Positions 17,065 through 28,109 are shown, counted from the stretch's first letter. The stretch: DNA of 64,000 nucleotides from Pseudomonas izuensis (GCF_009861505.1 NZ_WTFT01000011.1:249558-313557), one strand, 5' to 3'. The notes: a model not told the origin generated them from the sequence alone. Program-made: numbers and translations.

Positions 17065-18966
17065 ATGGGTCAGGCAAGTAGTCACGCGGCGGGCGCCGGG
17101 CATTCGGCGGCCAAGCCGATCGGCATGCTGGTCGCGGCTGTCGGGGTGGTTTATGGCGATATCGGCACGAGCCCGTTGTACACCCTCAAAGAAGTGTTCT
17201 CGGGTGGCTATGGCGTGCCGGTCAACCATGACGGCGTGTTGGGGATTCTGGCGCTGATCTTCTGGTCGCTGATCTGGGTCGTGTCGATCAAGTACATGAT
17301 GTTCGTGCTGCGCGCCGACAACCAGGGCGAGGGCGGGATCATGGCCCTGACTGCGCTGGCGCGGCGAGCGGCGGCGGGGCACGCCAAATTGCGCACGTTG
17401 CTGGTGGTCTGCGGGCTGATCGGCGCGGCGCTGTTCTATGGCGACAGCATGATCACCCCGGCGATCTCCGTGCTATCGGCCATTGAGGGCCTGGGGTTGG
17501 CATTCGAGGGCATCGACCACTGGGTGGTGCCGCTGTCCCTTGTGGTGCTGGTCGGGCTGTTTCTGATTCAAAGTCACGGCACGGCGCGCATCGGCATTTT
17601 GTTCGGTCCGATCATGGTCACCTGGTTTGTGGTGCTTGGGGCGCTGGGCGTCTACGGCATCCTGCAGCACCCCGAAGTGTTGCAAGCAGTGAATCCTGTG
17701 TGGGGTGTGCGCTTCTTTATCGTGCACCCGGGCATGGGTGTGGCGATCCTCGGCGCGGTGGTGCTGGCATTGACCGGTGCCGAAGCGCTGTACGCCGACA
17801 TGGGCCACTTCGGCCGCAAGCCGATCGCCCGTGCGTGGTTCATCCTGGTGCTGCCGGCGCTGGTGCTGAACTACTTTGGCCAGGGCGCGCTGCTGCTCGG
17901 TGATCCGGAAGCTGCGCGCAACCCGTTTTACCTGCTGGCGCCAAGCTGGGCATTGATTCCGCTGGTCGGCTTGTCGACCCTTGCCACCGTGATCGCCTCC
18001 CAGGCGGTGATTTCGGGAGCCTTCTCCCTGACCCGTCAGGCGATCCAGCTCGGTTACATTCCACGCATGCACATCCGGCACACGTCCAGCGCCGAACAGG
18101 GCCAGATCTACATCGGTGCGGTGAACTGGGCGTTGATGGTCGGCGTGATCCTGTTGGTGATCGGTTTCGAATCCTCCAATGCCCTGGCTTCGGCCTACGG
18201 TGTGGCGGTAACCGGCACCATGTTGATGACCACTATTCTGGTGTCGGCAGTGATGTTGCTGTTGTGGAAGTGGCCACCGATCTTCGCGGTGCCGGTGTTG
18301 CTCGGCTTCCTGTTGGTCGATGGTCTGTACTTCGCCGCCAACGTGCCGAAAATCGTGCAGGGCGGGGCATTTCCGGTGATCGCCGGTCTCGCCTTGTTTG
18401 TGCTGATGACCACCTGGAAACGCGGCAAGCAGTTGCTGGTGGATCGTATTGACGAGGGTGGTTTGCCGCTGCCGATTTTCATCAGCAGTATCGCCGTACA
18501 GCCGCCGCATCGTGTGCAGGGCACCGCGGTGTTCCTCACCGCGCGTCCGGACGCCGTGCCTCACGCGCTACTGCATAACCTGCTGCATAATCAGGTGTTG
18601 CACGAACAGGTGGTGCTGCTGACGGTGGTGTACGAGGACATCCCGCGGGTGCCGCCGAATCGGCGCTTCGAGGTCGATTCCTACGGTGAAGGTTTCTTCC
18701 GGGTAATCCTGCATTTCGGCTTCACCGACGAACCGGACGTGCCGCAGGCATTGAAACTGTGTCATCTCGACGAACTGAATTTCAGCCCGATGCGCACCAC
18801 GTACTTCCTTAGCCGCGAGACGGTCATCGCCTCCAAGCTCGAAGGCATGTCCCGCTGGCGCGAGGCGCTGTTCGCCTTCATGTTGCAGAACGCCAACGGC
18901 AATCTGCGCTTCTTCAATCTACCGCTGAACCGGGTGATTGAGTTGGGGACGCAGGTGGAGATGTAA
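17065..18966 (+). CDS. kup: Low-affinity potassium transporter Kup
   Basis: The 633-residue KUP/HAK/KT protein starts with the family signature [16 protein letters not shown] at about 29-44, carries about 12 transmembrane segments to residue 450 and a cytosolic C-terminal domain. It imports K+ with protons. CAGGAG precedes ATG 17065 at good spacing. The spacer to rimO (about 290 bases) holds both promoters and no other gene that I can see. Confidence 0.97.
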   Translation: MGQASSHAAGAGHSAAKPIGMLVAAVGVVYGDIGTSPLYTLKEVFSGGYGVPVNHDGVLGILALIFWSLIWVVSIKYMMFVLRADNQGEGGIMALTALARRAAAGHAKLRTLLVVCGLIGAALFYGDSMITPAISVLSAIEGLGLAFEGIDHWVVPLSLVVLVGLFLIQSHGTARIGILFGPIMVTWFVVLGALGVYGILQHPEVLQAVNPVWGVRFFIVHPGMGVAILGAVVLALTGAEALYADMGHFGRKPIARAWFILVLPALVLNYFGQGALLLGDPEAARNPFYLLAPSWALIPLVGLSTLATVIASQAVISGAFSLTRQAIQLGYIPRMHIRHTSSAEQGQIYIGAVNWALMVGVILLVIGFESSNALASAYGVAVTGTMLMTTILVSAVMLLLWKWPPIFAVPVLLGFLLVDGLYFAANVPKIVQGGAFPVIAGLALFVLMTTWKRGKQLLVDRIDEGGLPLPIFISSIAVQPPHRVQGTAVFLTARPDAVPHALLHNLLHNQVLHEQVVLLTVVYEDIPRVPPNRRFEVDSYGEGFFRVILHFGFTDEPDVPQALKLCHLDELNFSPMRTTYFLSRETVIASKLEGMSRWREALFAFMLQNANGNLRFFNLPLNRVIELGTQVEM

Positions 18967-18979
18967 GGCCTGCATCACC

Positions 18980-19019
18980 AAAAAGCCCTCGACGGCCTTG
19001 CGGCTGCGGGGGCTTTTTT
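18980..19019 (+). terminator. Terminator of kup
   Basis: AAAAAGCCC...GGGGGCTTTTTT forms a stem with a long inner loop and six T residues, 14 bases after the kup stop. Confidence 0.85.
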
Positions 19020-19050
19020 GTGGCCGCTATTTATGCACCACCGCCAATCT

Positions 19051-19142
19051 CTTGTGGGAGCGAGCCTACTCGCGAAAGCGGACTTTCAGACAACTCAGAT
19101 GCTGAATGTCAGTCCGTCTTCGCGAGCAGGCTCGCTCCCACA
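19051..19142. repeat. REP pair (GTGGGAGCGAGCCTGCTCGCGA type), heads outward
   Basis: Left copy reads GTGGGAGCGAGCCTACTCGCGA with one change from the palindrome; the right copy CGCGAGCAGGCTCGCTCCCAC is exact. They lie between the terminators of kup and the AcvB/VirJ gene. Confidence 0.88.
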
Positions 19143-19169
19143 ATGGATCTGCGGTGCCTGCAAGACAAT

Positions 19170-19208
19170 AAAAAGCCCCCGTAACCCAAAGGTAGCGGGG
19201 GCTTTTTT
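19170..19208. terminator. Bidirectional terminator after the AcvB/VirJ gene
   Basis: AAAAAGCCCCCG...CGGGGGCTTTTTT forms a perfect outer stem with A and T runs on both sides. It serves the minus-strand mprF operon and can also stop read-through from kup. Confidence 0.88.
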
Positions 19209-19220
19209 GAGGGGCTCAGA

Positions 19221-20516
19221 TCACTCCTGAGCCTGCTCCTCTTTGGCTTGGCGCTTCTCGATGATGGTCACAAGGCGCTTGGCCAGTGCCGGGTAGTTCT
19301 CGTCGAAGTGGTGGCCACCTGGCAATTTGATGGCTTCGCCCACGGCTGTCTTGTCGGTGCAGCCGCTTTCGTCGACTTCTTCTTCACCATAGATGCACAC
19401 CACTTTAGCGGCCGGCAGCTTGGCCATTTCCGGTCCGGTGGCGGCTTCCTTGCCGGCGTTGCCGAGCCAGCCTTCGACTTCGATTTCGAAGCTGCCGGTG
19501 CGGGCGAAAGCCAGCAGGATGATTGCGTCGATGCGTTGCTGTTCCGACTCGGGCAGACGGTTGTAGATCGCCGGCAGGACATCGGCGCCGAACGAGTAAC
19601 CGGTGAGGATGAAGCGTTTGGTGCCCCATTTCTGCCGGTAGTGCTGCATCAGTTCGGTGAGGTCCAGGGCGCTTTGCTCGGGGCTCTTGTGCTGCCAGTA
19701 GTAACGCAGGGTGTCGATGCCGACCACCGGATAGCCGATCTTGGCCATTTCGCCCGCGACATCGCGGTCCAGGTCGCGCCAGCCGCCATCGCCGGACAGG
19801 AACAGGGTCACCGTGTCCTTGGCTTGACCCGCGGGCACTTCGACCACCGGAATCTGCAGGCCGCCCGCCGCTTTGTCGCCACCGACGAGGATCTTGCGCA
19901 GTTCGTTGTTCAGCACTTGTGGCAGGTTGATGTCGTAGTCGCTGATGCTGGTTTCAGCGTTCGGTTGGTCACGCACGAAGCCGGCACTGGTGTCGTCCGG
20001 GTTGTCGTTCCACGCCACGAGCCAGCGGCCGTGGGCGGCGCTTTTCGGCAGCAGGTGTGTGCAGCCGGGTTTTTCCAGGGCCAGATCCACCGAAACGGCC
20101 TGGGACTTGTCGTCTTTCTGCTCGGACAACCAGCGCCAGGCCAGCACCGCACCTGGGCCGATGCCGCTGACCAGGGTCGCCGGGCCTTTGAGTTCTCTCA
20201 GCCCCGATTGCAGTGCACGACTTTGCAGCAGGCAGTCCTTGGGCAGGATCACCTGAACGATCTGCGCCGAGCCACTGCGGCTCAGGGTCAGCAATTGTTT
20301 GTCGCTGAGTTTCTGTTCTTCGTTGACCGCCACCAGCACTTGGGCGCGTGGTGTGTTGCCGGGGATGACGCGGGTCATCGCGGCGCCGTCGACCGGGTTC
20401 AGCTGTTCGAGGGTCGGTTCCGGAGCTGGCCGTTTGAGGTACCAGTAGCCACCACCGAGAATCAGGGCCAGCACAACCAGCGTGCCCAGTACGTAGCGCA
20501 AGGAGCGTTGAATCAT
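19221..20516 (-). CDS. AcvB/VirJ-type periplasmic hydrolase, aminoacyl-phosphatidylglycerol hydrolase
   Basis: The 431-residue protein has an N-terminal membrane anchor or signal (about 7-27) and an alpha/beta-hydrolase domain with nucleophile GYSFGAD and final LPGGHHFDENY histidine. P. aeruginosa PA0919 and Agrobacterium AcvB, the homologues beside mprF or alone, release the amino acid from alanyl- or lysyl-phosphatidylglycerol in the periplasm. Its ATG shares one base with the mprF stop (TGATG), so translation is coupled. The pair would set and reset lipid charge. Confidence 0.88.
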   Translation of the reverse strand: MIQRSLRYVLGTLVVLALILGGGYWYLKRPAPEPTLEQLNPVDGAAMTRVIPGNTPRAQVLVAVNEEQKLSDKQLLTLSRSGSAQIVQVILPKDCLLQSRALQSGLRELKGPATLVSGIGPGAVLAWRWLSEQKDDKSQAVSVDLALEKPGCTHLLPKSAAHGRWLVAWNDNPDDTSAGFVRDQPNAETSISDYDINLPQVLNNELRKILVGGDKAAGGLQIPVVEVPAGQAKDTVTLFLSGDGGWRDLDRDVAGEMAKIGYPVVGIDTLRYYWQHKSPEQSALDLTELMQHYRQKWGTKRFILTGYSFGADVLPAIYNRLPESEQQRIDAIILLAFARTGSFEIEVEGWLGNAGKEAATGPEMAKLPAAKVVCIYGEEEVDESGCTDKTAVGEAIKLPGGHHFDENYPALAKRLVTIIEKRQAKEEQAQE

Positions 20517-23161
20517 CAGCGTTTCACCAATCCAGTCAAGCCACCCGCGATCAGGGCAGCAGTGTCGGCCAGGGCAACCAGCGGATCGAGTCCGGCGGGT
20601 ACGGCCATATAACGGGGTTCCCAGTCAGGCTGGAATTTATCTTTGAAGCGGCGCAAGCCTTGGAAGTTGTAAAGCTGCTCACCACGGCGGAATACCATCG
20701 AGCCCAGGCGCTGGGTCAATGGCGCACCGCGACGGGGTTGCAACCCCGACAACGGCACCATGCCCAGGCTGAAGCGTGCGTATCCGTGATTCTTATAGTG
20801 TTGGATCAGTCCGACCATCATGAACTCCATGGTCAGCTTGGGGGCGTCCGGGTGCGCGCGCATCAGGTCGAGGCTGGCCAGGTCATGGCTGTAGGTCTCG
20901 AGCAGATTGGCGAACGCCACCGGGCGCCCTTCGAAACGGATCACCGCAATGCGGAAGTACTTGAGGTAGTCATCACTGAAGCGGCCGAGGGAGAAACCTT
21001 TCTCGCGCACGTTCTTGCCGGTCAGCCAGGCATCGGAAATCACCTTGAGCTCATCCATGGGCGCCTGTCCCGGCTCGAAGACCTCCAGCGACAGGCCGTC
21101 GCGGGTGCCTCGGTTCCAGGTGTAGCGCAGGTCCTTCATCTCCTTGCCCTTGGCTTCGAGATCAAAGCGCTTGAGATCGACCCGGGCTTCTTCGCCAAGC
21201 TTGATCGCGGTCAGGCCAATGTCCATGTAATACGGCAGGTTCTCCGCGCGCACCTGATAGAACACGGGCCGGGCATGGTGGATGTCGCACAGGTCGCGGA
21301 ACTGCCAGATCATTTCCGCCCGCTGCTGGCCAGGGCCGATCGGGTCGTACAGCGCCACGAGGCTGCGGCCACGGCGGGCATACATCAGGTACGCTTCGTC
21401 GTTGGTGTGGAACAGCAGCGCCTTGTCGCCCGTCAGGGCCAGGCCGCCATCCGGCTGTGCTGACGCCATGAGGATTTTGCTTGCGCGCTCCAGTTCATCG
21501 GGTGTCGGCAGGTGGATAATCGGGCGCGCAGTACGCAGTAGCCAGGTCAGGGATACCACCACCAGCAGGACCGCCGCACCCAGCAGCGAACGCAGGCCGC
21601 GGGGCGCATCGGCGTCGAGGGTGAACTGCCACCAGAGCTGATGACTGTAGGGGACGTCCTGGTAGGCAAACAACAGCAGCCACATCGAGGCCCCGAGCAC
21701 ACACAGGCTCGCCACCAGGTACAGCGGCGAGAACGGCACTTCAGTCAAGCGGCTCGGACGATAGAACGAGCGACGGAAAACCCCCAGCAGGCTTGCGGTC
21801 AGGGTCATCAGGCAGGCTTCTTCCCAGTCGAAGCCCTTGAGCAGGGAGAGCAGGGCGCCGACGAGCAACAGAATGGTGGTCAGCATCCACGCCGCCGACA
21901 GTCGGCGACGCAGGCCCTGGGCCAGCAGCAGGCACAGCACGCCGATCAGGCTGGCACCAAAGTGCGAGGCGTCAACCAGGCGGTGCGGAATCAGGAAGCC
22001 GATGTGTTCCAGTCGGGTGTCGATCTCCGGGGTGGCTCCGGAGAACAGCAGCACCACGCCGGACAGGAACACCAGCACCGCCAGTATGGGTGCGGCCAGG
22101 CCCGATGCGGCCCGCAAGGACTGGCGTGTCTGGAACAGGCGCTGACCTTCGTTGATCAACAACAGCAGGCACGCCACCAGCAACGGCAGGACCACGTAGA
22201 TCAGGCGATAGAGCAGAAGCGCAGCAGCCAGTGGCGCGGCGCCGAGGGTGTCGGAGAAGGCGGCGAGCAGTATGGCTTCGAACACGCCGACACCGCCCGG
22301 CACATGGCTGAGTACCCCGGCGGCCAATGCCAGCAGATAAACCAGGAGAAAGGCACCAAAGGGCGGCGCCTCCGGCAGCAGCAGGTAAAGCACCGTTGCC
22401 GCGGCGGCTACGTCCAGTGCGGTAATCACCAGTTGCAGAAAGGTCAGGCGGCGCCCTGGCAGACGCAAGGTGCGACGACCGACCTTTACCATCAGGTTAT
22501 CGGCGTAGGGTTGTTCCGGCAGGCGGCGGCGGTAGATGCCGATAGCCAGCACGGCAAACAGCAACAGCACGGCCGCTGCGATGACACCCAGCAAGGTTTC
22601 CGAGAGCCCCAATGCCGCAGAGGCGCCAGGCAGGTTGCTCAGGGTCGCCAGCGCGGCGAGTGGCGGCAGCGCGCAGCCGAGCGACAGGCTGGCGAACAGC
22701 GTCATGTGGGCGACTTCAGTGGCCCCGAGACCGTGACGTGCATATAGACGGTAGCGAACAGAGCCGCCCGACAGCATCGAAAGACCGATGGCATTACCGA
22801 TGGCGAAAGCGGTGAAGCCGCCCAGTGCCAGGGTTCGCGGGGTCAGGTGCACGCCGGCGTAGCGACTGGCCGACCATTCGTAACCGAGCAAAATGATGAA
22901 ACCTGCCACGGTGGCGCCCAGCGCGCCGAGCAAGGACGGTTTGGGGACTTCGAGAATCGAGTCGTGCAGCGCGTCCAGGTCGAGTTCGCTCAACAGGTGG
23001 CGACAGGCAATCAGCGCGATGGCAAACAACAGCAAAGTGACCGCCAGACCAATGGGCTGACGGTATTTGCTGACGCGCTCAAGCAAACGCAACCGCTCGG
23101 CCTTGATCGGTTGTGTTGCTGTAACGGTGTCTTGTGAGTCAGACGAATCGGCGCGCATCAA
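20516..23161 (-). CDS. mprF: Phosphatidylglycerol aminoacyltransferase/flippase MprF
   Basis: The 881-residue protein has an N-terminal polytopic flippase region (about 35-560) and a C-terminal cytosolic DUF2156 synthase domain (about 570-850). In P. aeruginosa the orthologue PA0920 uses Ala-tRNA to make alanyl-phosphatidylglycerol, giving resistance to cationic peptides and acid. Whether this one uses Ala or Lys is not visible. The start could be ATG 23161 or 23158. The hydrolase gene follows with overlapping codons. Confidence 0.95.
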   Translation of the reverse strand: MMRADSSDSQDTVTATQPIKAERLRLLERVSKYRQPIGLAVTLLLFAIALIACRHLLSELDLDALHDSILEVPKPSLLGALGATVAGFIILLGYEWSASRYAGVHLTPRTLALGGFTAFAIGNAIGLSMLSGGSVRYRLYARHGLGATEVAHMTLFASLSLGCALPPLAALATLSNLPGASAALGLSETLLGVIAAAVLLLFAVLAIGIYRRRLPEQPYADNLMVKVGRRTLRLPGRRLTFLQLVITALDVAAAATVLYLLLPEAPPFGAFLLVYLLALAAGVLSHVPGGVGVFEAILLAAFSDTLGAAPLAAALLLYRLIYVVLPLLVACLLLLINEGQRLFQTRQSLRAASGLAAPILAVLVFLSGVVLLFSGATPEIDTRLEHIGFLIPHRLVDASHFGASLIGVLCLLLAQGLRRRLSAAWMLTTILLLVGALLSLLKGFDWEEACLMTLTASLLGVFRRSFYRPSRLTEVPFSPLYLVASLCVLGASMWLLLFAYQDVPYSHQLWWQFTLDADAPRGLRSLLGAAVLLVVVSLTWLLRTARPIIHLPTPDELERASKILMASAQPDGGLALTGDKALLFHTNDEAYLMYARRGRSLVALYDPIGPGQQRAEMIWQFRDLCDIHHARPVFYQVRAENLPYYMDIGLTAIKLGEEARVDLKRFDLEAKGKEMKDLRYTWNRGTRDGLSLEVFEPGQAPMDELKVISDAWLTGKNVREKGFSLGRFSDDYLKYFRIAVIRFEGRPVAFANLLETYSHDLASLDLMRAHPDAPKLTMEFMMVGLIQHYKNHGYARFSLGMVPLSGLQPRRGAPLTQRLGSMVFRRGEQLYNFQGLRRFKDKFQPDWEPRYMAVPAGLDPLVALADTAALIAGGLTGLVKR

Positions 23162-23398
23162 TCACCTCGTGGATTGTGCGCGACAGGATGGGGGTATCCA
23201 GCCAAGTTACCAATCCCTGTAGAAAAAAATAATCACAAATAATAACGCCTGACACTGAGTGTCGGCGATGGAGAATCATCAGTCGTAGAGCGCTCAGGTC
23301 GAAATTCAGCATAGTCTGAACTCCGTGCTTTGGTGTCGCGAATGACTTACGACAGCGTGACAGATCATTGTTGCGAAAGGACTTTTTCAACAGATACA

Positions 23399-23430
23399 AA
23401 AAAGGCCACTCTTTCGAGTAGCCTTTTTTG
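23399..23430 (-). terminator. Terminator of the first initiator tRNA gene
   Basis: On the minus strand AAAAAAGGCTACTC...GAGTGGCCTTTTTT forms a stem with a short loop and six T residues, directly after the CCA end of the tRNA. Confidence 0.9.
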
Positions 23431-23435
23431 ATGTT

Positions 23436-23512
<77 letters not shown>

Positions 23513-23694
23513 TCTGTGTGGCGGCATTCTATAGAGATACGCCAGCGTGTCAACCGTTAATCCCGATCCGGGTCAAATAAACGTAAAAGCGCGGCAAGCG
23601 GTCGCAGGACGGGCTTAAGTTTCGGAATCTGAACGAATTCTCATTCCGGCAGCGTGCCGATGAATGGTCGGATAGGTGAAAACACGCGCGCACA

Positions 23695-23726
23695 AAAAAG
23701 GCCACTCTTTCGAGTAGCCTTTTTTG
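23695..23726 (-). terminator. Terminator of the second initiator tRNA gene
   Basis: The same stem (GGCTACTC/GAGTGGCC) with six T residues as after copy 1, at the same distance from the CCA end. Confidence 0.9.
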
Positions 23727-23731
23727 ATGTT

Positions 23732-23808
<77 letters not shown>

Positions 23809-24025
23809 TCTGTGTGTCGGCATTCTACAGAGGATCGACAGGCTGTCAACCGCCAATCTCGGTAAAACCTCTTCAGGTTCAATCGCTTAGCTTGCTTCTG
23901 AAGGCTTTGATCGGCCTGAGAGTCAAGCCTGGCAAGGGTTTCGGCTCTATTAGCCAGTGCTGTGCGATTGATAAAATAAATTTATAAAGTACTTTTCCTA
24001 CGGTCGGCGAAGAACATTCAGACTA

Positions 24026-24041
24026 CTGGTGCTATATACAG
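24026..24041 (+). promoter_or_regulatory. LexA box of dinB
   Basis: CTGGTGCTATATACAG fits CTG-N10-CAG and lies 68 bases before the dinB start. It is very similar to the recA box (CTGG....TATACAG). Confidence 0.88.
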
Positions 24042-24109
24042 GTGTCGGTGAGATACTGCCTATCCGACACGGCAATCCGCCATTTCTTCACTTTGAACAT
24101 CGCGTTGAT

Positions 24110-25171
24110 ATGACCCAGCGAAAAATCATCCACGTCGATTGTGACTGCTTCTACGCCGCCATCGAGATGCGTGATGACCCGCGCCTGGCAGGAAAACCGC
24201 TGGCGGTAGGTGGGGCGGCGGATCGGCGTGGAGTGATTGCTACCTGCAATTATGAGGCTCGGGCCTACGGCGTGCGTTCGGCCATGTCGTCCGGGCATGC
24301 GTTGAAGCTGTGCCCGGACCTGACCATCGTCAAGCCACGTATGGACGCCTATAGAGAAGCGTCGAAGGAAATTCATACGATCTTCCGCGACTACACCGAC
24401 ATCATCGAGCCGCTTTCCCTTGATGAGGCCTACCTTGATGTGTCGGACAGCGCGCATTTCGGCGGCAGTGCCACGCGTATCGCCCAGGACATCCGTCGGC
24501 GGGTGTCGAATCAGCTGCACATCACGGTCTCGGCAGGGGTGGCGCCAAACAAGTTTCTAGCCAAGATCGCCAGCGACTGGAAAAAGCCCAACGGCTTGTT
24601 CGTCATCACGCCGGATCAGGTCGAGGATTTTGTCAGCGGCTTGCCGGTGAGCAAGCTGCACGGAGTCGGCAAGGTAACCGCCGACAAGTTGGGCAAGCTT
24701 GGCATCCTCGATTGCGCGCAATTGCGCGAGTGGGACAAATTAGCGCTGGTGCGCGAATTCGGCAGCTTTGGCGAGCGCCTCTGGAGCCTGGCCCGCGGGA
24801 TCGATGATCGCCAGGTGCACAACGACAGTCGCCGGCAGTCGATCAGTGTCGAAAACACCTACGACGTCGACCTGCCGGACCTGGTGAGTTGCCTGGATAA
24901 GCTACCCGAGCTGCTGGAAACCCTGGCCGGTCGCATCGCGCGTATAGACAGTAGCTACAGGCCGGGCAAGCCATTCGTCAAAGTGAAGTTCCATGATTTC
25001 ACCCAGACCACGCTGGAGCAGGCCGGGGCAGGGCGGGATTTGGGCAGTTATCAGTTGTTGCTGACCCAGGCCTTCAATCGAGGCGGCAAACCGGTGCGGT
25101 TGTTGGGGGTGGGGGTGAGGCTGGAGGATTTGCGCGGCGGGTTCGAGCAGATGGAGCTGTTTGAGCGGTAG
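24110..25171 (+). CDS. dinB: DNA polymerase IV
   Basis: The 353-residue Y-family polymerase has the palm motifs VDCDCFYAAIE (first metal site) and SLDEAYLD (catalytic Asp-Glu), a thumb helix-hairpin-helix (LHGVGKVTADKLGKLG) and a little-finger domain. It ends QMELF, resembling the beta-clamp binding pentapeptide. It performs error-prone bypass synthesis under SOS. ATG 24110 is preferred to the upstream frame, which would cover the LexA box. Confidence 0.97.
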   Translation: MTQRKIIHVDCDCFYAAIEMRDDPRLAGKPLAVGGAADRRGVIATCNYEARAYGVRSAMSSGHALKLCPDLTIVKPRMDAYREASKEIHTIFRDYTDIIEPLSLDEAYLDVSDSAHFGGSATRIAQDIRRRVSNQLHITVSAGVAPNKFLAKIASDWKKPNGLFVITPDQVEDFVSGLPVSKLHGVGKVTADKLGKLGILDCAQLREWDKLALVREFGSFGERLWSLARGIDDRQVHNDSRRQSISVENTYDVDLPDLVSCLDKLPELLETLAGRIARIDSSYRPGKPFVKVKFHDFTQTTLEQAGAGRDLGSYQLLLTQAFNRGGKPVRLLGVGVRLEDLRGGFEQMELFER

Positions 25172-25190
25172 TTTTGCAGTGGATGTAATG

Positions 25191-25270
25191 GCCTCATTGC
25201 GGGCAAGCCTTGCTCCCACAGGTAACGAGTGAAACACAATACCTGTGGGAGCAAGGCTTGCCCGCGATGC
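25191..25270. repeat. REP pair (GTGGGAGCAAGGCTTGCCCGCGA type), heads inward
   Basis: ATTGCGGGCAAGCCTTGCTCCCAC and GTGGGAGCAAGGCTTGCCCGCGAT are inverted, separated by about 27 bases, between the convergent dinB and a lipoprotein gene. Confidence 0.88.
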
Positions 25271-25279
25271 TTTTAAGCT

Positions 25280-26233
25280 TTAGTTCGGCCCCGGATCCGC
25301 CACCAAGCGCCCGGCATCCTTGGTCAGGGACTTGAGGAATTCGGTCTGCAGTTCCGGATCGTTGCGGGTCAGTTCGATCAGGCTTTGTTCCAACTCGCTG
25401 GCTTCTTCTTCCAGACCCAGTTCCGACAGGCGTTTGACCCGGTGTACCCACTGGCTCACTTCGTCGTCTTCGAGGTCTTCGTAAATCAGCTCGTGGGCTT
25501 CGAGCAGTTTGCCGCGCAGGGTGCTGCTCAGCGCCAGGGACGAGTCGGTGCGCACGTCGCCCTTGGCGTCCTCGACACTGATCTGCAACTTGCCCAGATG
25601 ATTCAGGTCCTGCTCGGCAAACGGGCTGTCCAGCAGGTTCAGGCGCAAGACACCGTTTTTGTCGGTGCTCAGCTCGAAGGTCTCCTTGCCGGCCCTGACT
25701 TCGACCGGACGCTCGCTCCACGGCAGGCTCGAATATTCGGTTCGCTTGTCGCGCTGGACTTCATCGATACCGGCCAGGTTCTGCTGCGCGCGACCGTGAG
25801 ATTGCACGTTCATGAACGGATTGAGGCCGGCGAAACCGTAGCTGATCCAGTCTTTGGTCATGCTGTCCGGCAGGGTGCCGAAGGCGAACACGTTGACCAC
25901 GTTGGCGCCGATACCGGCGACAACGGCTACCGCGCCCAGCGGGATCTCGTAGATCTCCCGCCAGGGTTGGTACGGTGTGTAGCGGTCGTAGTGGCGCGTG
26001 ACTTCGAACTCGGTGACTTCGAAAGTCTTCTGCTCGTGGATTTTCACCCGGCGTTGCGGCAGCTCAAGCACCTTGGGCTCACCGACATCGATCTGCAGGC
26101 TGTGATCGAGCAGTTTGCGCTCGACACGCTCCTCGTGCTCGCTGCGTTGTGACATGTGATTGGCACAGCCGCTGACCAGCAGGGTGCCGCACAAGGCGGC
26201 ACCACCGAGGCCTAAGGTGTTTCGCTTGAACAT
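25280..26233 (-). CDS. Conserved lipoprotein of unknown function
   Basis: The 317-residue protein has a lipobox (LLVSGC, Cys near 23), then a short Gly/Ala-rich hydrophobic segment near 115-140 (PLGAVAVVAGIGANVVNVFAFG) and a largely helical acidic C-terminus. I do not recognise a domain. It lies 17 bases after proS on the same strand, so it may be co-transcribed. Envelope location is inferred from the signal. The hydrophobic segment could contact the membrane. Confidence 0.78.
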   Translation of the reverse strand: MFKRNTLGLGGAALCGTLLVSGCANHMSQRSEHEERVERKLLDHSLQIDVGEPKVLELPQRRVKIHEQKTFEVTEFEVTRHYDRYTPYQPWREIYEIPLGAVAVVAGIGANVVNVFAFGTLPDSMTKDWISYGFAGLNPFMNVQSHGRAQQNLAGIDEVQRDKRTEYSSLPWSERPVEVRAGKETFELSTDKNGVLRLNLLDSPFAEQDLNHLGKLQISVEDAKGDVRTDSSLALSSTLRGKLLEAHELIYEDLEDDEVSQWVHRVKRLSELGLEEEASELEQSLIELTRNDPELQTEFLKSLTKDAGRLVADPGPN

Positions 26234-26250
26234 GACGTCTCTATCTGGTT

Positions 26251-27966
26251 TCAGCGGCGGATGCGGGCCTGAAGGAACGGCAGTACGTCAGCGACCGGCA
26301 GCGCTTGCGGCTCGGCCTCGGTACGGCTCTTGTATTCCAGGTTGCCTTCGGCGAGGCCGCGGTCACTGACCACGATCCGGTGAGGAATGCCGATCAGCTC
26401 CATGTCCGCGAACTTGATGCCCGGGCTGGTTTTCTTGTCTCGGTCGTCCAGCAGCACTTCGAAGCCGGCTGCGGTCAGTTCCGCATACAGCTTGTCGGTG
26501 GCTTCGCGCACCAGCTCGGTTTCGTAGCGCAATGGCACCAGGGCGATCTGGAATGGCGCCAGGGTGTCGCTCCAGATAATCCCTTTCTCGTCGTTGTTCT
26601 GTTCGATGGCGGCCGCGACCACGCGGGAAACGCCGATGCCGTAGCAGCCCATTTCCAGGGTGACCGGCTTGCCGTTCTCGCCCAGCACTTCGCACTTCAT
26701 CGCCTTGCTGTACTTGTTGCCCAGCTGGAAGATGTGCCCGACTTCGATGCCACGCTTGATTTCCAGGGTGCCCTTGCCATCCGGGCTTGGGTCGCCACTA
26801 ACCACGTTACGCAGGTCGGCAACGGTCGGAACCGGTAGATCGCGTTCCCAGTTCACGCCGAAGTAGTGCTTGTCGTCGATGTTGGCACCGATGCCGAAGT
26901 CGCTCATCAGCTCGACGGAGCGGTCGATGATGATTGGCAGTGGCAGGTTCAGCGGGCCGAGGGAGCCGGCGCCGGCGCCGATGGCGTCGCGCAGTTCGGC
27001 TTCGGAAGCCATCACCAGCGGGCTGGCAACGCCTGGCTGGTTGGCGGCCTTGATTTCGTTCAGCTCGTGATCGCCGCGGATGATCAGGGCAATCAGCTTG
27101 CCTTTCTCTTCAGCGTGCACCACCAGGGTCTTGATGGTCTTTTCGATCGGCAGATTGAATTTTTCCACCAGCGCGGCGATGGTCTTGGTCTCTGGCGTGT
27201 CGACCAGGCGCAGATCTTCAGCCGGTGCAGGGCGTGAGGTTTCGCGCGGCACGGCTTCGGCTTTCTCGATGTTCGCGGCGTAGTCGGAACCGTTGCTGAA
27301 GACGATATCGTCCTCGCCGGATTCGGCCAGTACGTGGAACTCGTGGGAGCCGGCGCCGCCGATGGAGCCGTTGTCGGCTTCAACCGGGCGGAATTTCAGG
27401 CCCAGGCGGGTGAATACGTTGCAGTACGCCTGGTGCATGCGGTCGTAGGTGACTTGCAGCGATGGCTGGTCAGCGTGGAAGGAATAGGCGTCCTTCATGA
27501 TGAATTCGCGGCCGCGCATCAAACCGAAGCGTGGGCGGATTTCATCGCGGAATTTGGTCTGGATCTGGTACAGGTTGATCGGCAGCTGTTTGTAGCTGCT
27601 CAACTCATTGCGCATCAGGTCGGTGATGACTTCTTCGTGGGTCGGGCCGGCGCAGAAATCGCGACCGTGGCGATCCTTGAAGCGCAGCAATTCAGGGCCG
27701 TACTCTTCCCAGCGACCGGATTCCTGCCACAGTTCGGCCGGTTGAGTGCTCGGCATCAACACTTCGAGCGAGCCGGCGGCGTTCATTTCTTCGCGAACGA
27801 CGGCTTCGACCTTGCGCATGACTCGCAAGCCCATCGGCAGCCAGGTGTACAGGCCCGAAGCGAGTTTGCGGATCATGCCGGCGCGCAGCATCAGCTGATG
27901 GCTGATCACGACCGCGTCGGAAGGCGTTTCTTTCTGTGTGGCGAGCAAAAATTGACTGGTGCGCAT
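26251..27966 (-). CDS. proS: Prolyl-tRNA synthetase (bacterial type with editing domain)
   Basis: The 571-residue class II synthetase starts [20 protein letters not shown] and has motif 2 around [25 protein letters not shown], the inserted Ala-tRNA(Pro) editing domain (about 225-410) and motif 3 GCYGIGVSR with the anticodon-binding domain after it. Length matches the E. coli enzyme (572). It is essential and autonomous; the lipoprotein gene follows. Confidence 0.98.
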   Translation of the reverse strand: MRTSQFLLATQKETPSDAVVISHQLMLRAGMIRKLASGLYTWLPMGLRVMRKVEAVVREEMNAAGSLEVLMPSTQPAELWQESGRWEEYGPELLRFKDRHGRDFCAGPTHEEVITDLMRNELSSYKQLPINLYQIQTKFRDEIRPRFGLMRGREFIMKDAYSFHADQPSLQVTYDRMHQAYCNVFTRLGLKFRPVEADNGSIGGAGSHEFHVLAESGEDDIVFSNGSDYAANIEKAEAVPRETSRPAPAEDLRLVDTPETKTIAALVEKFNLPIEKTIKTLVVHAEEKGKLIALIIRGDHELNEIKAANQPGVASPLVMASEAELRDAIGAGAGSLGPLNLPLPIIIDRSVELMSDFGIGANIDDKHYFGVNWERDLPVPTVADLRNVVSGDPSPDGKGTLEIKRGIEVGHIFQLGNKYSKAMKCEVLGENGKPVTLEMGCYGIGVSRVVAAAIEQNNDEKGIIWSDTLAPFQIALVPLRYETELVREATDKLYAELTAAGFEVLLDDRDKKTSPGIKFADMELIGIPHRIVVSDRGLAEGNLEYKSRTEAEPQALPVADVLPFLQARIRR

Positions 27967-28109
27967 GGTTGGCCGTTATCGATTGCTGATGACGAGAAAT
28001 GACGGAGCATTGTACGGGCGAGATCCGCTGTCGTACAGGCGTGCGGTCGGTGGTGTGGCAGCGGGGCGGCAATCTCACCGCCCTTTGCCAAGTGTCTTGC
28101 AGATATTTC

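Noticed and set aside
16812..17081. 89-codon frame before kup
   Set aside because: It overlaps the kup start and promoter, and the translation has no family character.
23139..23399. 86-codon minus-strand frame between mprF and the first tRNA
   Set aside because: It runs into the tRNA terminator and mprF start, without a ribosome-binding site; taken as the mprF promoter region.
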